The notes under the pieces are model-generated. The model was not told the DNA's origin, ran no database searches, and saw nothing but the letters and a program-made list of their open reading frames with translations. Source: Phenylobacterium soli (GTDB lineage: Bacteria > Pseudomonadota > Alphaproteobacteria > Caulobacterales > Caulobacteraceae). From it: a stretch of 64,000 bases of DNA. The position numbers and the translations under genes were made by a program. How positions within the stretch are numbered: position 1 is the stretch's first letter; every line of letters starts with the position of its first letter. The stretch covers positions 3,376,001 through 3,440,000 of the forward strand of contig NZ_QFYQ01000001.1 in assembly GCF_003254475.1 (NCBI RefSeq). The letters run 5' to 3'. This document shows, piece after piece, positions 30,961 to 42,554 of this stretch.

Positions 30961-32058
30961 TCAGCGCCCGGCGGCGGTCCGCTCGACGAGGTCGGCCAGG
31001 CGTTCGGCGGCGTCGGGGATCGCCACTGAGCGGGCGGCGGCGGCCATGCGGGCCAGGCGGCCGGGATTGGTCAGCAGCTTCTCGAGCGCGCCGGCCAGGC
31101 TGTCGACGGTGAGTTGGTGCTCGCGGGCCACCTCGGCGCCGCCAACATCGGCGAGCAGCTTGGCGTTCTGGCCCTGGTCGTCGTCGATGGCGATGGCGAG
31201 CGGCACCAGGATCGAGGGCTTGCCGGCGACGGCGAACTCGCAGACCGAGCCCGCGCCCGAGCGGCCGATCACCAGGTGGGCGGCGGCCAGGCGGCCGGCC
31301 ATGTCGCGGAAGAAGGGAGCGATCTCGGCCTCGACCACGGCGTTGCGGTAGATCCGCCGCGCCGTCTCCATGGATTCTGCGCGGGTCTGCTGCTGGACCA
31401 CCAGGCGCCGCTTGAGGTCGTCGGGAAGCTTGGCGACGGCCTCTGGGACCAGTTCGGAGAGCAGGCGCGCGCCCTGGCTGCCGCCGGTGACCAGCAGGCG
31501 GATCGGCCCCTCGGGGCTGGGCGGCGCGTAGGGCAGGTCCGCCAGGGCGCGGATCGGCGGGCGAACGGGATTGCCGACCACCACGGCGCTGCCGGCGACC
31601 TTGGCCGGCGCCTTCAAGAGGGTCGGGAAGGCGCAGGCGACCCGGGTGACGTGCGGCGCCAGCATCCGGTTGGCCCGGCCCATGACCGCGTTCTGCTCGT
31701 GGATGACGGTCGGGCGCTTGTCGAGGATCGCGCCGACGAGCGCCGGGGCCGACGGATAGCCGCCGAAGCCGACCACGACGTGGGGGCCGATCTCGCGATA
31801 GAGGGCGCGGGCTTGCATGGCGCCGCGCAGCACGGCGATGCCGGCCCGCAGCATGCCGACCGGATCGCCCGGCTTGTAGGTGGCGGCGGACAGGCCGATG
31901 CGGCGCTCGGCCGGGAAGTCGGTGGCGAAGCCGGCCACCCGCTCGTCCGAGGCCAGCACGATGGTCCAGCCGCGGGCGATCAGGGCCTCGGCGAGGGCCT
32001 GGGCGGGGAACAGGTGGCCCCCGGTCCCTCCGGCGGCGACGACGGCGACCTTACGCAT
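30961..32058 (-). CDS. murG: Undecaprenyldiphospho-muramoylpentapeptide beta-N-acetylglucosaminyltransferase MurG
   Basis: 365-aa GT28 peripheral membrane glycosyltransferase that converts lipid I to lipid II. The glycine loop VVAAGGTGGHLFPAQALAEA at the N-terminus, HEQNAVMGRANRMLAPHV, the second G loop LLVTGGSQGARLLSELVPEA and IGRSGAGSVCEFAVAGKPSI (donor binding) are all present. Starts 11 nt after ftsW. Confidence 0.98.
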   Translation of the reverse strand: MRKVAVVAAGGTGGHLFPAQALAEALIARGWTIVLASDERVAGFATDFPAERRIGLSAATYKPGDPVGMLRAGIAVLRGAMQARALYREIGPHVVVGFGGYPSAPALVGAILDKRPTVIHEQNAVMGRANRMLAPHVTRVACAFPTLLKAPAKVAGSAVVVGNPVRPPIRALADLPYAPPSPEGPIRLLVTGGSQGARLLSELVPEAVAKLPDDLKRRLVVQQQTRAESMETARRIYRNAVVEAEIAPFFRDMAGRLAAAHLVIGRSGAGSVCEFAVAGKPSILVPLAIAIDDDQGQNAKLLADVGGAEVAREHQLTVDSLAGALEKLLTNPGRLARMAAAARSVAIPDAAERLADLVERTAAGR

Positions 32059-32069
32059 GCGGCGGGCCT

Positions 32070-33265
<1,196 letters not shown>

Positions 33266-33269
<4 letters not shown>

Positions 33270-34675
33270 GCCGCGCCCCTTTGCGTGTTCGCGAGGCGCT
33301 GGACGGCGGCGCGGAAGGCCTCGCCGCGCGCCTCGAAGTCGGCGAACTGGTCGAAGGAGGCGCAGGCCGGCGACAGCAGCACGATGGCTTCCTGGCCCGC
33401 GGCCGCCGCGTCGGCGTAGGCCTGGTTCACCGCCTGGTCCATGGTCTGGCTGACGACGGCGGCGGCCTTGCCCTTCAGCGTCTCGGCGAAGGCCGGTGCG
33501 GCCTCGCCGATGAGGTAGGCCTTCTCGATGCGGCCGAAGAGATCGCCGAGGCTGTCGATGCCGCCGGTCTTCGGCTGGCCGCCGGCGATCCAGTAGAACT
33601 TGGGATAGCTCGACATCGCCTGCCGGGCGGCGTCGGCGTTGGTGGCCTTGCTGTCGTTGACGAAGCTGACCTTGCCGAGGCGGCCGACGGTCTCCATCCG
33701 ATGGGCCAGGCCCGGGAAGGTCATCAGGTGCTCGGCGGCCTCGGCGGCGTCGATGCCGAGGCCCTTGGCCGCGGCGTAGGCGGCGGCCGCGTTCTGCCAG
33801 TTGTGGCGGCCGGGCAGCGAGCGGGCGCGCTTCAGGTCGGCCACCTCGGCGGTGCGCTCGCCGCCGGCGTCGTAGAGCAGGCCGTCGAGGGCGTAGACGC
33901 CGCGGCTCATGGCCTTGGAGGCCGAGATCGGCACGATGGTCCGGCGGTTGGCGGCGGTGATCTCGGTGCAGATCTGCTGGCCCCACGGATCGTCGACGCC
34001 GATCACCGCGGTGTCGCCCTTGCCCTGGTTGGCGAGGATGCGCCGCTTGGCGGCGACGTAGTTCTCCATCGTCCCGTGCCGCTCGAGGTGGTCGGGGGAG
34101 ATGTTGAGCAGGACGGCGACGTCCGGGTGCAGGCTGGAGGTCAGGTCGAGCTGGTAGGAGGAGAGCTCGAGGACGTAGACCGCCCCGCCGTGCATGTCCT
34201 CGAGGCCCAGCACCCCGAAGCCGATGTTGCCGCCGATGCGCACGTCGCGGCCTGCCTGGGCGCAGATGTGGCCGATCAGGGCGGTTGTGGTCGACTTGCC
34301 GTTGGTGCCGGTGATGGCGACGATCTTCGGGCGCTTGTGCTCCGGCGCGGCATTGACCGTACGGGCGAAGAGCTCGACGTCGCCGAGGATCTCGACGCCG
34401 GCTGCGCGGGCCTTCTCCACCGTCCAGTGCGGAGCCGGATGGGTCAGGGGCACGCCGGGCGACAGCATGACCGCGGCGAACCGCGACCAGTCGGCGGACT
34501 TGAGGTCGACGACCGGCAGGCCCTCGGCGCGGGCGGCCTCGACCGCGGCGGGCTTCTCGTCCCACAGCGCCACCTCCGCGCCGCCGGCGATCAGGGCGCG
34601 CGCGGCGGCAAGGCCCGTACGGGCCAGGCCGAACACGGCGACCGTCCTGCCTTCGAAGCCGCGGACCGGGATCAT
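33266..34675 (-). CDS. murD: UDP-N-acetylmuramoyl-L-alanine--D-glutamate ligase MurD
   Basis: 469 aa. Adds D-Glu. N-terminal FEGRTVAVFGLARTGLAAAR, P-loop IVAITGTNGKSTTTALIGHI near 120, LNISPDHLERHGTMENYVAA and FVNDSKATNADAARQAMSSY are typical. The start follows mraY by 19 nt; the stop overlaps ftsW. Confidence 0.98.
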
Positions 34676-34694
34676 GGCGTGCGCTTGGCCTCCC

Positions 34695-35804
34695 CTACCG
34701 CAGCTTGAGGGTGGCGAGGCCGAGGATGGCCAGCATGATCGAGACGATCCAGAAGCGGATGACGACGGTCGACTCGGACCAGCCGAGCTTCTCGAAGTGG
34801 TGGTGCACCGGGGCCATGCGGAAGACCCGCTTGCCGGTGAGCTTGAACGAGGCGACCTGGATCACGACGCTCAGCAGCTCGGCGACGAACAGGCCGCCGA
34901 TGATCGCCAGCACCAGTTCCTGGCGGGTGGCCACGGCCACGGTGCCGACCGCGCCGCCGAGGGCCAGCGAGCCGGTGTCGCCCATGAAGATCTTGGCCGG
35001 GGGCGCGTTGTACCAGAGGAAGCCCATGCCGGCGCCGACCAGGGCGCCGCAGAAGATGCCGATCTCGCCGACGCCGGGGACCGGGTGGATCTGCAGGTAG
35101 TCGGCGAACACGCGGTTGCCGACCAGGTAGGCGATCAGGCCGTAGGCGGCGGCGGCGATCATCACCGGCACGATGGCCAGGCCGTCGAGGCCGTCGGTGA
35201 AGTTCACCGCATTGGCCGCGCCGACGATCACGAAGGCCCCGAAGGCGAGGTAGAACCAGCCGAGGTTCAGCGACACCTGCTTGATGAACGGGAAGGTGAC
35301 GCTGGTCAGCAGGTGCGGCTCGGTGACCGGCTTGGCCGCGAAGAGGATGATGAGGGCGATGGCGGCCATGGCGATGGCCGCCTCCAGCACCAGGCGCACG
35401 CGCCCGGAGACGCCCTCGGTCGACTGCTTGGTGACCTTGGCGTAGTCGTCCAGGAAGCCCAGCACGCCGTAGCCGGCCGTGACCAGCAGCACGGCCCAGA
35501 CGTAGACGTTAGCGAGGTCGCTCCACAGCAGGGTGCCGGCGAACAGGCCCGCCAGGATCATCACCCCGCCCATGGTGGGCGTGCCGGCCTTCTCGATGAC
35601 GTGGCGCTCGATGCCTTCCTTGCGGATCGGCTGACCCTTGCCTTGCCTCGCCTGCATCCAGCGGATGAAGCGGCTGCCCATGGCGACCACCACCAGCTGG
35701 GCCGTGAAGATCGCCAGGCCCGCGCGGAAGGTCTGATATTTCAGGAGGTTGAGGACCGGGACGTAGTGGGCGCCGGCGAAGTGGACCCAGAGCCAATAGA
35801 ACAT
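34695..35804 (-). CDS. mraY: Phospho-N-acetylmuramoyl-pentapeptide-transferase MraY
   Basis: 369-aa polytopic membrane enzyme making lipid I from UDP-MurNAc-pentapeptide and undecaprenyl phosphate. The Asp-rich motif [50 protein letters not shown] and the cytoplasmic [15 protein letters not shown] are the catalytic signatures; about ten membrane segments. Start and murF stop share one base (TGATG). Confidence 0.98.
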   Translation of the reverse strand: MFYWLWVHFAGAHYVPVLNLLKYQTFRAGLAIFTAQLVVVAMGSRFIRWMQARQGKGQPIRKEGIERHVIEKAGTPTMGGVMILAGLFAGTLLWSDLANVYVWAVLLVTAGYGVLGFLDDYAKVTKQSTEGVSGRVRLVLEAAIAMAAIALIILFAAKPVTEPHLLTSVTFPFIKQVSLNLGWFYLAFGAFVIVGAANAVNFTDGLDGLAIVPVMIAAAAYGLIAYLVGNRVFADYLQIHPVPGVGEIGIFCGALVGAGMGFLWYNAPPAKIFMGDTGSLALGGAVGTVAVATRQELVLAIIGGLFVAELLSVVIQVASFKLTGKRVFRMAPVHHHFEKLGWSESTVVIRFWIVSIMLAILGLATLKLR

Positions 35805-37195
35805 CAGCCGCCCTCCCCGGAGCCGAGCGCGACCAGGGCCTGGGCGATCAGCCCAGCCTTAGACCCGTTCGAACCCTTGACCATCACCAGGTCGCCGGGC
35901 TCTGCGGCCCGGACCACCTGCGGCGCGAGATCCGCCGCTGTTTCGGCGTACGCGCCCCGCCGAGTCGGCGGAAGGGCCTCGTAGAGGGATTTCATCAGCG
36001 GCCCGGCGCAGAAGACCAGGTCGACCTTGGCCTCCTCAAGCGGCTTCGCGAGGGCGGCGTGGAACGCGGCGGCCTCAGGCCCCAGCTCCAGCATGTCGGT
36101 GAGCGCGACGATCCGCCGCCCGCCGGTCTTGCGCGCGCCGAGGGTGGCGATGGCCGAGGCCATGGAGATCGGGTTGGCGTTGTAGCTCTCGTCGATGACC
36201 GTGACCTGTCCGCCCTTGAGCGCGACCGTGGTCTCCGCCCCGCGGCCGGCGAGCGGCTCGAAGGAGCCGAGCGCGGAGAGGCCGTCGTCGAGATCGACGC
36301 CCAGAGCCTCGAGCATCAGCAGCACGGCCATGGAATTGAGACCCCAGTGGTGGCCGGTCTGCAGGATCGGGAAGTCGAGCGCCTTGCCGTGCAGGCGGGC
36401 CTGGACGACGGCATGGGGTCCGGGGACCTGGAAGTCGATGAGCCGGGCGTCGCAGCCTTCGCCGGCGCCGAAGCTGCGGACGATGGCGCCCGCCTTGAGG
36501 GCCTCGGCCCTGAGGACCTCGAACCAGCGGTTGTCAGCGTTGAGCACCGCCACGCCGCCGGGCTCCAGCCCCTCGAAGATCTCGGCCTTGGCGCGGGCCA
36601 CGCCGGCCTCGCCGTCCGGAAAGTTCTCGGTGTGCACCGGGCCGACCGTGGTGACGACCACGGCGTGCGGCTTCACCATGCGGGTGAGCGGGCGGATCTC
36701 GTCGGCGTGGTTCATGCCGATCTCGAAGATCGCGCGCTCGGTGTCGCGCGGCATGCGGGCGAGCGTCAGCGGCACGCCGATGTGGTTGTTGTAGCTCTTC
36801 ACCGAGGAATGCCAGCGGCCGGCGAGCTTGAGGCCGGCGGCGATGGCCTGGGTGACGGAGGTCTTGCCGACCGAGCCGGTGACCGCGCCGCGGCGGGCCT
36901 GGGGCGCGCGATCGCGGGCGGCGAGGCCGAGCTTCTCCAGGGCGGCGAAGGTGTCGTCGACCATCACCGCCGAGCCGAAGACGGTGCGCGAGGCGAGCAT
37001 GCCGGCGGCCTGGGCGGCGAAGGCCTGCTCGGCGAACTCGTGGCCGTCGCGGACGCCGGCCAGGGCGACGAACAGGTCGCCGGGCTCGATGGAGCGGCTG
37101 TCGATGGAAACGCCGGTGGCGGCGAAGGGCTTGCCGGCGAGCTTGCCGCCCGTGGCCGCCGCGATCTCCTCGGAGGTCCAGAGGGGTTCAGCCAT
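35804..37195 (-). CDS. murF: UDP-N-acetylmuramoyl-tripeptide--D-alanyl-D-alanine ligase MurF
   Basis: 463 aa. Adds D-Ala-D-Ala to complete the pentapeptide. Begins [20 protein letters not shown]; Mur N-terminal [21 protein letters not shown]-loop [19 protein letters not shown] near 110; [21 protein letters not shown]-like [13 protein letters not shown] and [18 protein letters not shown] follow. Overlaps murE by 8 nt. Confidence 0.98.
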   Translation of the reverse strand: MAEPLWTSEEIAAATGGKLAGKPFAATGVSIDSRSIEPGDLFVALAGVRDGHEFAEQAFAAQAAGMLASRTVFGSAVMVDDTFAALEKLGLAARDRAPQARRGAVTGSVGKTSVTQAIAAGLKLAGRWHSSVKSYNNHIGVPLTLARMPRDTERAIFEIGMNHADEIRPLTRMVKPHAVVVTTVGPVHTENFPDGEAGVARAKAEIFEGLEPGGVAVLNADNRWFEVLRAEALKAGAIVRSFGAGEGCDARLIDFQVPGPHAVVQARLHGKALDFPILQTGHHWGLNSMAVLLMLEALGVDLDDGLSALGSFEPLAGRGAETTVALKGGQVTVIDESYNANPISMASAIATLGARKTGGRRIVALTDMLELGPEAAAFHAALAKPLEEAKVDLVFCAGPLMKSLYEALPPTRRGAYAETAADLAPQVVRAAEPGDLVMVKGSNGSKAGLIAQALVALGSGEGG

Positions 37196-38651
37196 GGACC
37201 AGCTCCAGCGCCTGTTCGGTCTCGGCCACGTCGTCGAAGGGATGGACCACGCCGGCGACGATCTGGCCCTGTTCGTGGCCCTTGCCGGCCACCACCAGGA
37301 TGTCGCCGTCGGCGAGCAGGGCGGCGGCCGTGCGGATCGCCTCGCGGCGGTCACCGATCTCCTGAACGGACCTTTGGGCCCCCTTGGCCCCGGCCAGCAC
37401 CTCGGCGCGGATGGCGGCGGGCTCTTCGGAGCGCGGATTGTCGTCGGTGACGATGGCGACGTCGGCGAGGCGCGCGGCGATCTCGCCCATGATCGGGCGC
37501 TTGGTGCGATCGCGGTCGCCGCCGGCCCCGAAGACGACGATCAGCTTGCCGCGCACGTGCGGCCGCAGCGCCTTCAGCACGGTCTCGAGACCGTCGGGGG
37601 TGTGGGCGTAGTCGACATAGGCTTCGCCGCCCCGGGGACCGGTCCCGATCCGCTGGAGGCGGCCCGCGGCGCCCTGCAGCGCCTCCAGCCCGGCGATGAC
37701 CTCGTCGACCGACAGGCCGCCGGCCATGCACAGGCCCGCGGCGACCAGGGCGTTGGAGGCCTGGAACCCGCCGGCGAGCGGCAGGCGCACCTGGCAGGCG
37801 AGGCCATGGACGTCGAGCTTCAGGCGCTGGCCCTCCGGCAGGAGGGTGCGCTCGAGGAGGCGGATCCCCTGCCCCGCCTCGCCCACCGACACCACGCTCT
37901 GGCCGGCGGCCACGGCGGCGGCGGCGAAGGCCTCGTAGGCGTCGCTGTCGGCGTTGAGCACGGCGGTCCCGCCGCGCGGCAGCAGGGTCTCGAACAGGCG
38001 CAGCTTGGCCGCCCGGTAGGCGCCCATGGTGCCGTGGTAGTCGAGGTGGTCCTGGGTCAGGTTCAGGAAGCCGGCGGCGGTCAGCCTGACGCCGTCCAGG
38101 CGGCGCTGGTCGACGCCGTGCGAAGAGGCCTCCATCGCGAAGTGGCTCACCCCCATGCCCGTGATCCTGGCCAGCAGCTCGGCGATGTCTGCCGCGTCGG
38201 GCGTGGTCAGACCGGCCGGCGTGAGCTGGTCGAAGGATCCGTCCGGCCGCGTCACGGTGAGGCCGAGCGTGCCCATGCTGGCCGAGGTGCGGCCGGCGCT
38301 GGCGAACATCTGGCGGCAGAAGTTGGCCACCGAGGTCTTGCCGTTGGTGCCGGTGACCGCGACGCAGGTCTGCGGCTGGGCGCGCCAGAAGTTGGCGGCG
38401 GCGAGGGCGTAGGCGCGCCGCGGGTCCCAGGCGGTGACCACGGGAACGGTGCAGCCCGGAATGTCGTCGCCGCAGAGGATGGCGGCCGCGCCGGCCGCGA
38501 TGGCTCCGGGCACGAAGGTGCGGCCGTCCACCTTGCTGCCCGACAGGGCGGCGAACAGCGCGCCGGGCTTCACCTTGCGGCTGTCGGCGGTGACGCCGGT
38601 GATCTCGGGATCGGGGCTGACGTCCCGGCGGACGATCTCGGAGAGTCTCAT
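37188..38651 (-). CDS. murE: UDP-N-acetylmuramoyl-tripeptide synthetase MurE
   Basis: 487 aa. Adds the third stem-peptide residue. P-loop VAVTGTNGKTSVANFCRQMF near 108; MEASSHGVDQRRLDGV; NLTQDHLDYHGTMGAYRAAK; DNPRSEEPAAIRAEV contains the DNPR signature that specifies meso-diaminopimelate as the amino acid, as expected for a Gram-negative. The start overlaps the ftsI stop (ATGA). Confidence 0.98.
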   Translation of the reverse strand: MRLSEIVRRDVSPDPEITGVTADSRKVKPGALFAALSGSKVDGRTFVPGAIAAGAAAILCGDDIPGCTVPVVTAWDPRRAYALAAANFWRAQPQTCVAVTGTNGKTSVANFCRQMFASAGRTSASMGTLGLTVTRPDGSFDQLTPAGLTTPDAADIAELLARITGMGVSHFAMEASSHGVDQRRLDGVRLTAAGFLNLTQDHLDYHGTMGAYRAAKLRLFETLLPRGGTAVLNADSDAYEAFAAAAVAAGQSVVSVGEAGQGIRLLERTLLPEGQRLKLDVHGLACQVRLPLAGGFQASNALVAAGLCMAGGLSVDEVIAGLEALQGAAGRLQRIGTGPRGGEAYVDYAHTPDGLETVLKALRPHVRGKLIVVFGAGGDRDRTKRPIMGEIAARLADVAIVTDDNPRSEEPAAIRAEVLAGAKGAQRSVQEIGDRREAIRTAAALLADGDILVVAGKGHEQGQIVAGVVHPFDDVAETEQALELVHG

Positions 38652-40399
38652 CGCTCCTCCCCGGCGTCTTCGGCGGTGGGGGCGGCGGGCTCGAACGGGA
38701 TCAGCTCGGGCCGGCGCTTGACCCCCAGGAACGGGGCGATGCGCTCGGCGATCTTGCCGACGGCGGGCGCCGCGACGATGCCGCCGGTGGGGTCAGCGCC
38801 GGTCTTGTCGGCGTGCGGCTCGTCCATGAGGATCAGCACGAAATAGCGCGGCGCGCTCGGCGGGCCGTCGGTCGGGAAGGCGGCGGCGAAGGACGACACC
38901 TGCTTCGTGTGCGAATAGGTGCGGATCTCGGGGTCGTACTTGTCGCCCGTGCCGGTCTTGCCGCCGACGTTGAGGCCGGGGACGTTGGCCGACTTGCCCG
39001 AGCCGCCGGTGACGTTGGCGCGCATCAGCTGGAGGACCTCCAGGCTGGTCTTTTCCGACAGGACTCTGGGACCGGCGACCTTGGTCCCCGGTTCCAGCTT
39101 CTTGATCGTCAGCGGCAGGAGATAGCCGCCGTTGAGCAGGGCGCCGTAGGCGCGCGCCAGGGCGAGCGGCGAGACGTTGATGCCGTGGCCGAAGGAGGTC
39201 GAGGCGATGGCGTCCTCGTCCCACTTCTTCGGCGTCAGCGGGCGGGCGCTCTCGACCAGCTCCACCTTGGCCGGCTTGGTGAGGCCGAGGGCGTTGAAGT
39301 AGCGCTCCAGGCGTTCGGCGCCGATCGCCACGGCGAGCTTGGCCGTGCCGATGTTGGAGGAGTGCTGGAACACCTCGACCATGGTCAGGACGGCGTGGGT
39401 CGCGTGGTAGTCGTGGATCGTCCGGTAGCCGATCTGGAAGGGCGTGCGGGCGTCGAAGGTGGTCTGGGGCGTGGCCACGCCGGCGTCGAGACCGATGGCC
39501 ATGGTGAAGGCCTTGAACACCGAGCCCATCTCGAAGACCGAGGAGGCGGCGCGGTTGAGCCGCGCGTCCGGGCTGGAGCCGCCCGGATTGTTCGGATCGA
39601 AGGTCGGCCAGGAGGCCAAGCCCAGGATCTCGCCGGTGTGGACATTGGTGACGATGCCGACCGCGCCCTTGGGCTGGTAGACCATGGCCGCCTTGTTGAG
39701 CTCGTCCTCGAGCGCGGCCTGGACGCGCAGGTCGATGGCCAGCGGCACGGCGCCGCCGGAGGCCGCGCCGCTGCGAATGTCCTCGTTGAAGGCGAGCTCG
39801 GCGCCCGAGAGGCCCTCGCCGCCGCTGTCGGCGAACCCGACCAGGTGGGCGGCCGTGGAGCCCAGCGGATAGACGCGCTTGGACTCCGGCTCGAAGGAGA
39901 CGCCCGGCAGGCCGAGGTCGTTGATCTTGGCGCGGACGTCGGGGGTCAGGCCGCCGACCAGGAAAGTCCGGCGGTTGGCGCGCAGGGCCCGCTCGATCCG
40001 CTCGGCGGGCAGGTCGGTGAGGTTGGCGGCGAGCGCGCGGCGCACCTCGGGGACATCCCAGATTTCGCGGGGATCGACGTAGAGGCCGTAGTGCAGCAGG
40101 TCGACCGCCAGGAGCTGCCCGTTGCGGTCGACGAGGTCGGCGCGCGCCGAGCCGGCGGCCGCGGCGGCCGCGTCGCCCTTGCCGGCGTCGGAGAACAGCG
40201 CCGCCCGCGTCGCCCCGAAGGCGAGCACGATGAAGCCCAGCGAGAACAGCGCCAGGACCACGAAGATGCGGATGCGGGTGTCGTCCTCGGCGCGGCCGGA
40301 GGCGCGGGTGCGCTCGAAGGCGTGCTCAAGCCCCCACATCCGCCGCAGGAACCAGCGGTAGAGGGGGGAGCCGCCGAAGGTCTGCTGGCCAAGGCTCAT
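38648..40399 (-). CDS. ftsI: Peptidoglycan D,D-transpeptidase FtsI (PBP3)
   Basis: 583-aa class B penicillin-binding protein for septal crosslinking. Cytoplasmic basic N-terminus, one transmembrane helix at about 45-63 (IFVVLALFSLGFIVLAFGA), dimerisation/pedestal domain to about 230, and a transpeptidase domain with SVFK (Ser293), SSN (347-349) and KTGT (481-484). It lacks a long C-terminal extension. Coupled by overlap to ftsL upstream and murE downstream. Confidence 0.98.
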   Translation of the reverse strand: MSLGQQTFGGSPLYRWFLRRMWGLEHAFERTRASGRAEDDTRIRIFVVLALFSLGFIVLAFGATRAALFSDAGKGDAAAAAAGSARADLVDRNGQLLAVDLLHYGLYVDPREIWDVPEVRRALAANLTDLPAERIERALRANRRTFLVGGLTPDVRAKINDLGLPGVSFEPESKRVYPLGSTAAHLVGFADSGGEGLSGAELAFNEDIRSGAASGGAVPLAIDLRVQAALEDELNKAAMVYQPKGAVGIVTNVHTGEILGLASWPTFDPNNPGGSSPDARLNRAASSVFEMGSVFKAFTMAIGLDAGVATPQTTFDARTPFQIGYRTIHDYHATHAVLTMVEVFQHSSNIGTAKLAVAIGAERLERYFNALGLTKPAKVELVESARPLTPKKWDEDAIASTSFGHGINVSPLALARAYGALLNGGYLLPLTIKKLEPGTKVAGPRVLSEKTSLEVLQLMRANVTGGSGKSANVPGLNVGGKTGTGDKYDPEIRTYSHTKQVSSFAAAFPTDGPPSAPRYFVLILMDEPHADKTGADPTGGIVAAPAVGKIAERIAPFLGVKRRPELIPFEPAAPTAEDAGEER

Positions 40400-40782
40400 C
40401 GGGCGATCCCGGCTTGAGCTTGCGCGGCCGCGCCGGGCTCCGGCAGGGCCGCGACCTTGGGCGCGGGCTCGGGATGCAGGGCGATCTCGGGCAGCAGGTC
40501 GGCGGTGGCCTCGTGTTTGATCGAGACCGGCGCCATGCCGAGGTAGGTCTCGGAGAGATGCTCGATGCGGGCCGGCTGCTCGAGGTGGGTGACCTCGGCC
40601 TGCAGCAGGCGGATGCGGGTCTTCTCGGCAGCGATCTGGCGCTCGGCCGAGGCGATCTCAGCGCGCTCGCGGCCGGCGATGGTCTTGGCCAGGTAGACGC
40701 CCAGGATCAGCAGCACCAGAACGCCGAGCGCCACGATGTCCACCAGCCGGAACCCCCGGACCCTGCGCGCCATCAGGCTCAT
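40396..40782 (-). CDS. ftsL: Cell division protein FtsL
   Basis: 128 aa. Short basic N-terminus, one transmembrane helix ([20 protein letters not shown], about 13-32) and a periplasmic coiled coil ([20 protein letters not shown] and following). [17 protein letters not shown] is the region after the coil seen in alphaproteobacterial FtsL; the tail is Pro/Ala-rich. Identity rests on topology plus position between rsmH and ftsI, since sequence conservation is low in this family. Confidence 0.88.
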   Translation of the reverse strand: MSLMARRVRGFRLVDIVALGVLVLLILGVYLAKTIAGRERAEIASAERQIAAEKTRIRLLQAEVTHLEQPARIEHLSETYLGMAPVSIKHEATADLLPEIALHPEPAPKVAALPEPGAAAQAQAGIAR

Positions 40783-41714
40783 GCCGCCTCCCTCCAGACA
40801 GGCGCGGACGTCCTGACCGCCGCCCGCAGCTTCGCCGAGCGGGCCCGGGGATTGGCCGCGACTTCCGCCTCCGACGGCGCCTGGGCGCCGTTGAAGAGGA
40901 GCTGGAAGCTCGGTTCAGCCTGGATTTCCCTCGGCGGCGCATGCCGCGACCCCGAGGGCGTCCGCCCCGCCCGCACGGCGAGGAAGGTCTTCACGATTCT
41001 GTCTTCCAGCGAGTGGAACGTAACGACGCAGAGCCGGCCCTGCGGCTTCAGCGCGCGCTCGGCGGCGACGAGGCCGGCCTCGAGCTCCGACAGCTCCTCG
41101 TTGACCGCGATCCGCAGCCCCTGGAAGGCGCGGGTCGCCGGATGGACCTTGGCGCCGCGGCGCCCGCCCAGCGCCTTCTCGATGAACTCGGCGAGTTCGA
41201 GGGTGCGGGTGAAGGGCTGCTCGGCGCGGCGGCGGGCGATGGCCGCGGCGATGCGCCGGCTCTGCCGCTCCTCGCCATAGACGAAGAAGATGCGCGCGAG
41301 CTCGGCCGGATCGGCGGTGTTGACCAGGTCCGCGGCGGTCTGCCCCGCGTCGCCCATGCGCATGTCGAGCGGACCGTCGCGCATGAAGGAGAAGCCGCGC
41401 TCGGCCTCGTCGAGCTGCATGGAGGAGACGCCGAGGTCGAGCGCGACGCCGTCCACCGACGCCTCGCCGAGCACCTCCGCCATCTCGGAGAAGCGGGCGC
41501 CGACGAAGCGGAAGCGGTCGGGATCGAGGCCCTCGGCGAAGCGGCGGGCGGTCGGATCGCGATCGAAGGCGACGACCTTGGCGCCGGTCGCCAGGATGCC
41601 GCGGGCGTAGCCGCCCGCGCCGAAGGTGCCGTCGACGATGGTCTGGCCCGGGGCAGGCTGCAGGGCGTCGAGGACCTCGGTGAGCAGGACGGGGGTGTGG
41701 GGCGCCCCGCTCAC
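40779..41714 (-). CDS. rsmH: 16S rRNA (cytosine-1402-N4)-methyltransferase RsmH (MraW)
   Basis: 311 aa. N4-methylates C1402 of 16S r[20 protein letters not shown] at the N-terminus, [36 protein letters not shown] and [20 protein letters not shown] are diagnostic. The GTG start at 41714 overlaps the mraZ stop as GTGA; the same frame continues upstream through mraZ but without homology. Confidence 0.98.
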   Translation of the reverse strand: MSGAPHTPVLLTEVLDALQPAPGQTIVDGTFGAGGYARGILATGAKVVAFDRDPTARRFAEGLDPDRFRFVGARFSEMAEVLGEASVDGVALDLGVSSMQLDEAERGFSFMRDGPLDMRMGDAGQTAADLVNTADPAELARIFFVYGEERQSRRIAAAIARRRAEQPFTRTLELAEFIEKALGGRRGAKVHPATRAFQGLRIAVNEELSELEAGLVAAERALKPQGRLCVVTFHSLEDRIVKTFLAVRAGRTPSGSRHAPPREIQAEPSFQLLFNGAQAPSEAEVAANPRARSAKLRAAVRTSAPVWREAA

Positions 41715-42178
41715 TGCTGCCCCCCGATCCGCGCGACGCGCTGCTGGGCGCGCAGCGCCGCCAGACCCTCGCGGGCCATCTCGCGCTGGGCGGCGCGGTG
41801 GGCCTGGAAGGCGTCCTTGGACCAGATCTGGAAGCGGTCGCCGAGGCCGACGATCACGACCCAGTCGGTCAGGCCGAACATGTCGCACAGGGTTTCGGGC
41901 AGGGTGATGCGGCCGGCGGTGTCGAAGCTGAGCTTGGCCATGCCGCCGAGCACCGAGGTCTCCAGCGCCGTGCGCAGGGGGTCGCCGAACTCCAGCTCCT
42001 CGATCACGCCCATGTAGCGGTCGAACAGGGGCTTGCCGCCGCCTTCGATGCAGTCGGCCTCGATGGAAGGGAAGCAGAAGACGCCGTCGAAGGGACCGGC
42101 CGCGAGCGCGCGGAATTCCTGCGGCACGACGATGCGCCGCTTGGCGTCCAGCTGCTTCTCGAAGGTCGAGAGAAACAT
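41711..42178 (-). CDS. mraZ: Transcriptional regulator MraZ
   Basis: 155 aa. AbrB-like protein that binds its own promoter and represses dcw genes. Two SpoVT-AbrB-type halves: [20 protein letters not shown] (2-21) and [20 protein letters not shown] (about 80-99), each containing the DxxGRI/DAKRRI DNA-binding element. The first copy has DAKRRIVVP in place of the usual DxKGRIxLP. First gene of the dcw run; its promoter region carries phased TGGG repeats. Confidence 0.97.
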   Translation of the reverse strand: MFLSTFEKQLDAKRRIVVPQEFRALAAGPFDGVFCFPSIEADCIEGGGKPLFDRYMGVIEELEFGDPLRTALETSVLGGMAKLSFDTAGRITLPETLCDMFGLTDWVVIVGLGDRFQIWSKDAFQAHRAAQREMAREGLAALRAQQRVARIGGQQ

Positions 42179-42554
42179 CTCGCCCAGCCCCTGACACCGG
42201 CCGGGACATCCGGCCGCTCCGCCTCCCTGGAACCGCACGTCACCCCGAGCGCCGCGGTTTGGTTAGCGAATGATGACTGGGGTACCATGGGATTAATTGG
42301 GACACAATGACTCTGGATGACTATTCCCGGCGAAAACAAAGGCCAACGAGACCTTCCGCGCCAAGTATGGTTAACGGAAATTAGTTATCCACAGAACATA
42401 CCTTGAACATCTTGATTGGAGAGGCTGAGCCGGCGGCGCGGGCGAGTTGCGGTGTCATTTCGCCCCACCGCAGGAACAGGTGGCGCACCCTTCAAACTTG
42501 CGTCACGAACGCCATCTAGACGGCGCGGCCAAACGCCCGCCCAAGTGAGACTTG
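42179..42554. promoter_or_regulatory. Divergent control region between mraZ and a desaturase gene
   Basis: A 376-bp gene-free stretch, clearly AT-richer than its surroundings around 42260-42420. It contains the TGGG repeat array listed separately, a GANTC site at 42309-42313, and ATGGTTAACGG near 42366, whose complement TTAACCAT matches a CtrA-type half site. I see no small gene in it. Confidence 0.6.
42278..42302. promoter_or_regulatory. MraZ-box array: three TGGG repeats at exact 10-bp spacing
   Basis: TGGG begins at 42278, 42288 and 42298 (TGGGGTACCA, TGGGATTAAT, TGGGACACAA), about 100-120 bp upstream of the mraZ start. E. coli MraZ binds TGGGN repeats separated by 5-bp spacers, which is the same 10-bp phasing. 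Autoregulation of the dcw cluster is the straightforward inference. Confidence 0.75.

Noticed and set aside
33270-34565. A frame extending ftsW upstream across murD
   Set aside because: Arg/Pro-rich shadow of murD; ftsW begins at the GTG overlapping the murD stop.
41715-42209. A frame extending rsmH upstream across mraZ
   Set aside because: Shadow of mraZ; RsmH homology begins at the GTG at 41714.
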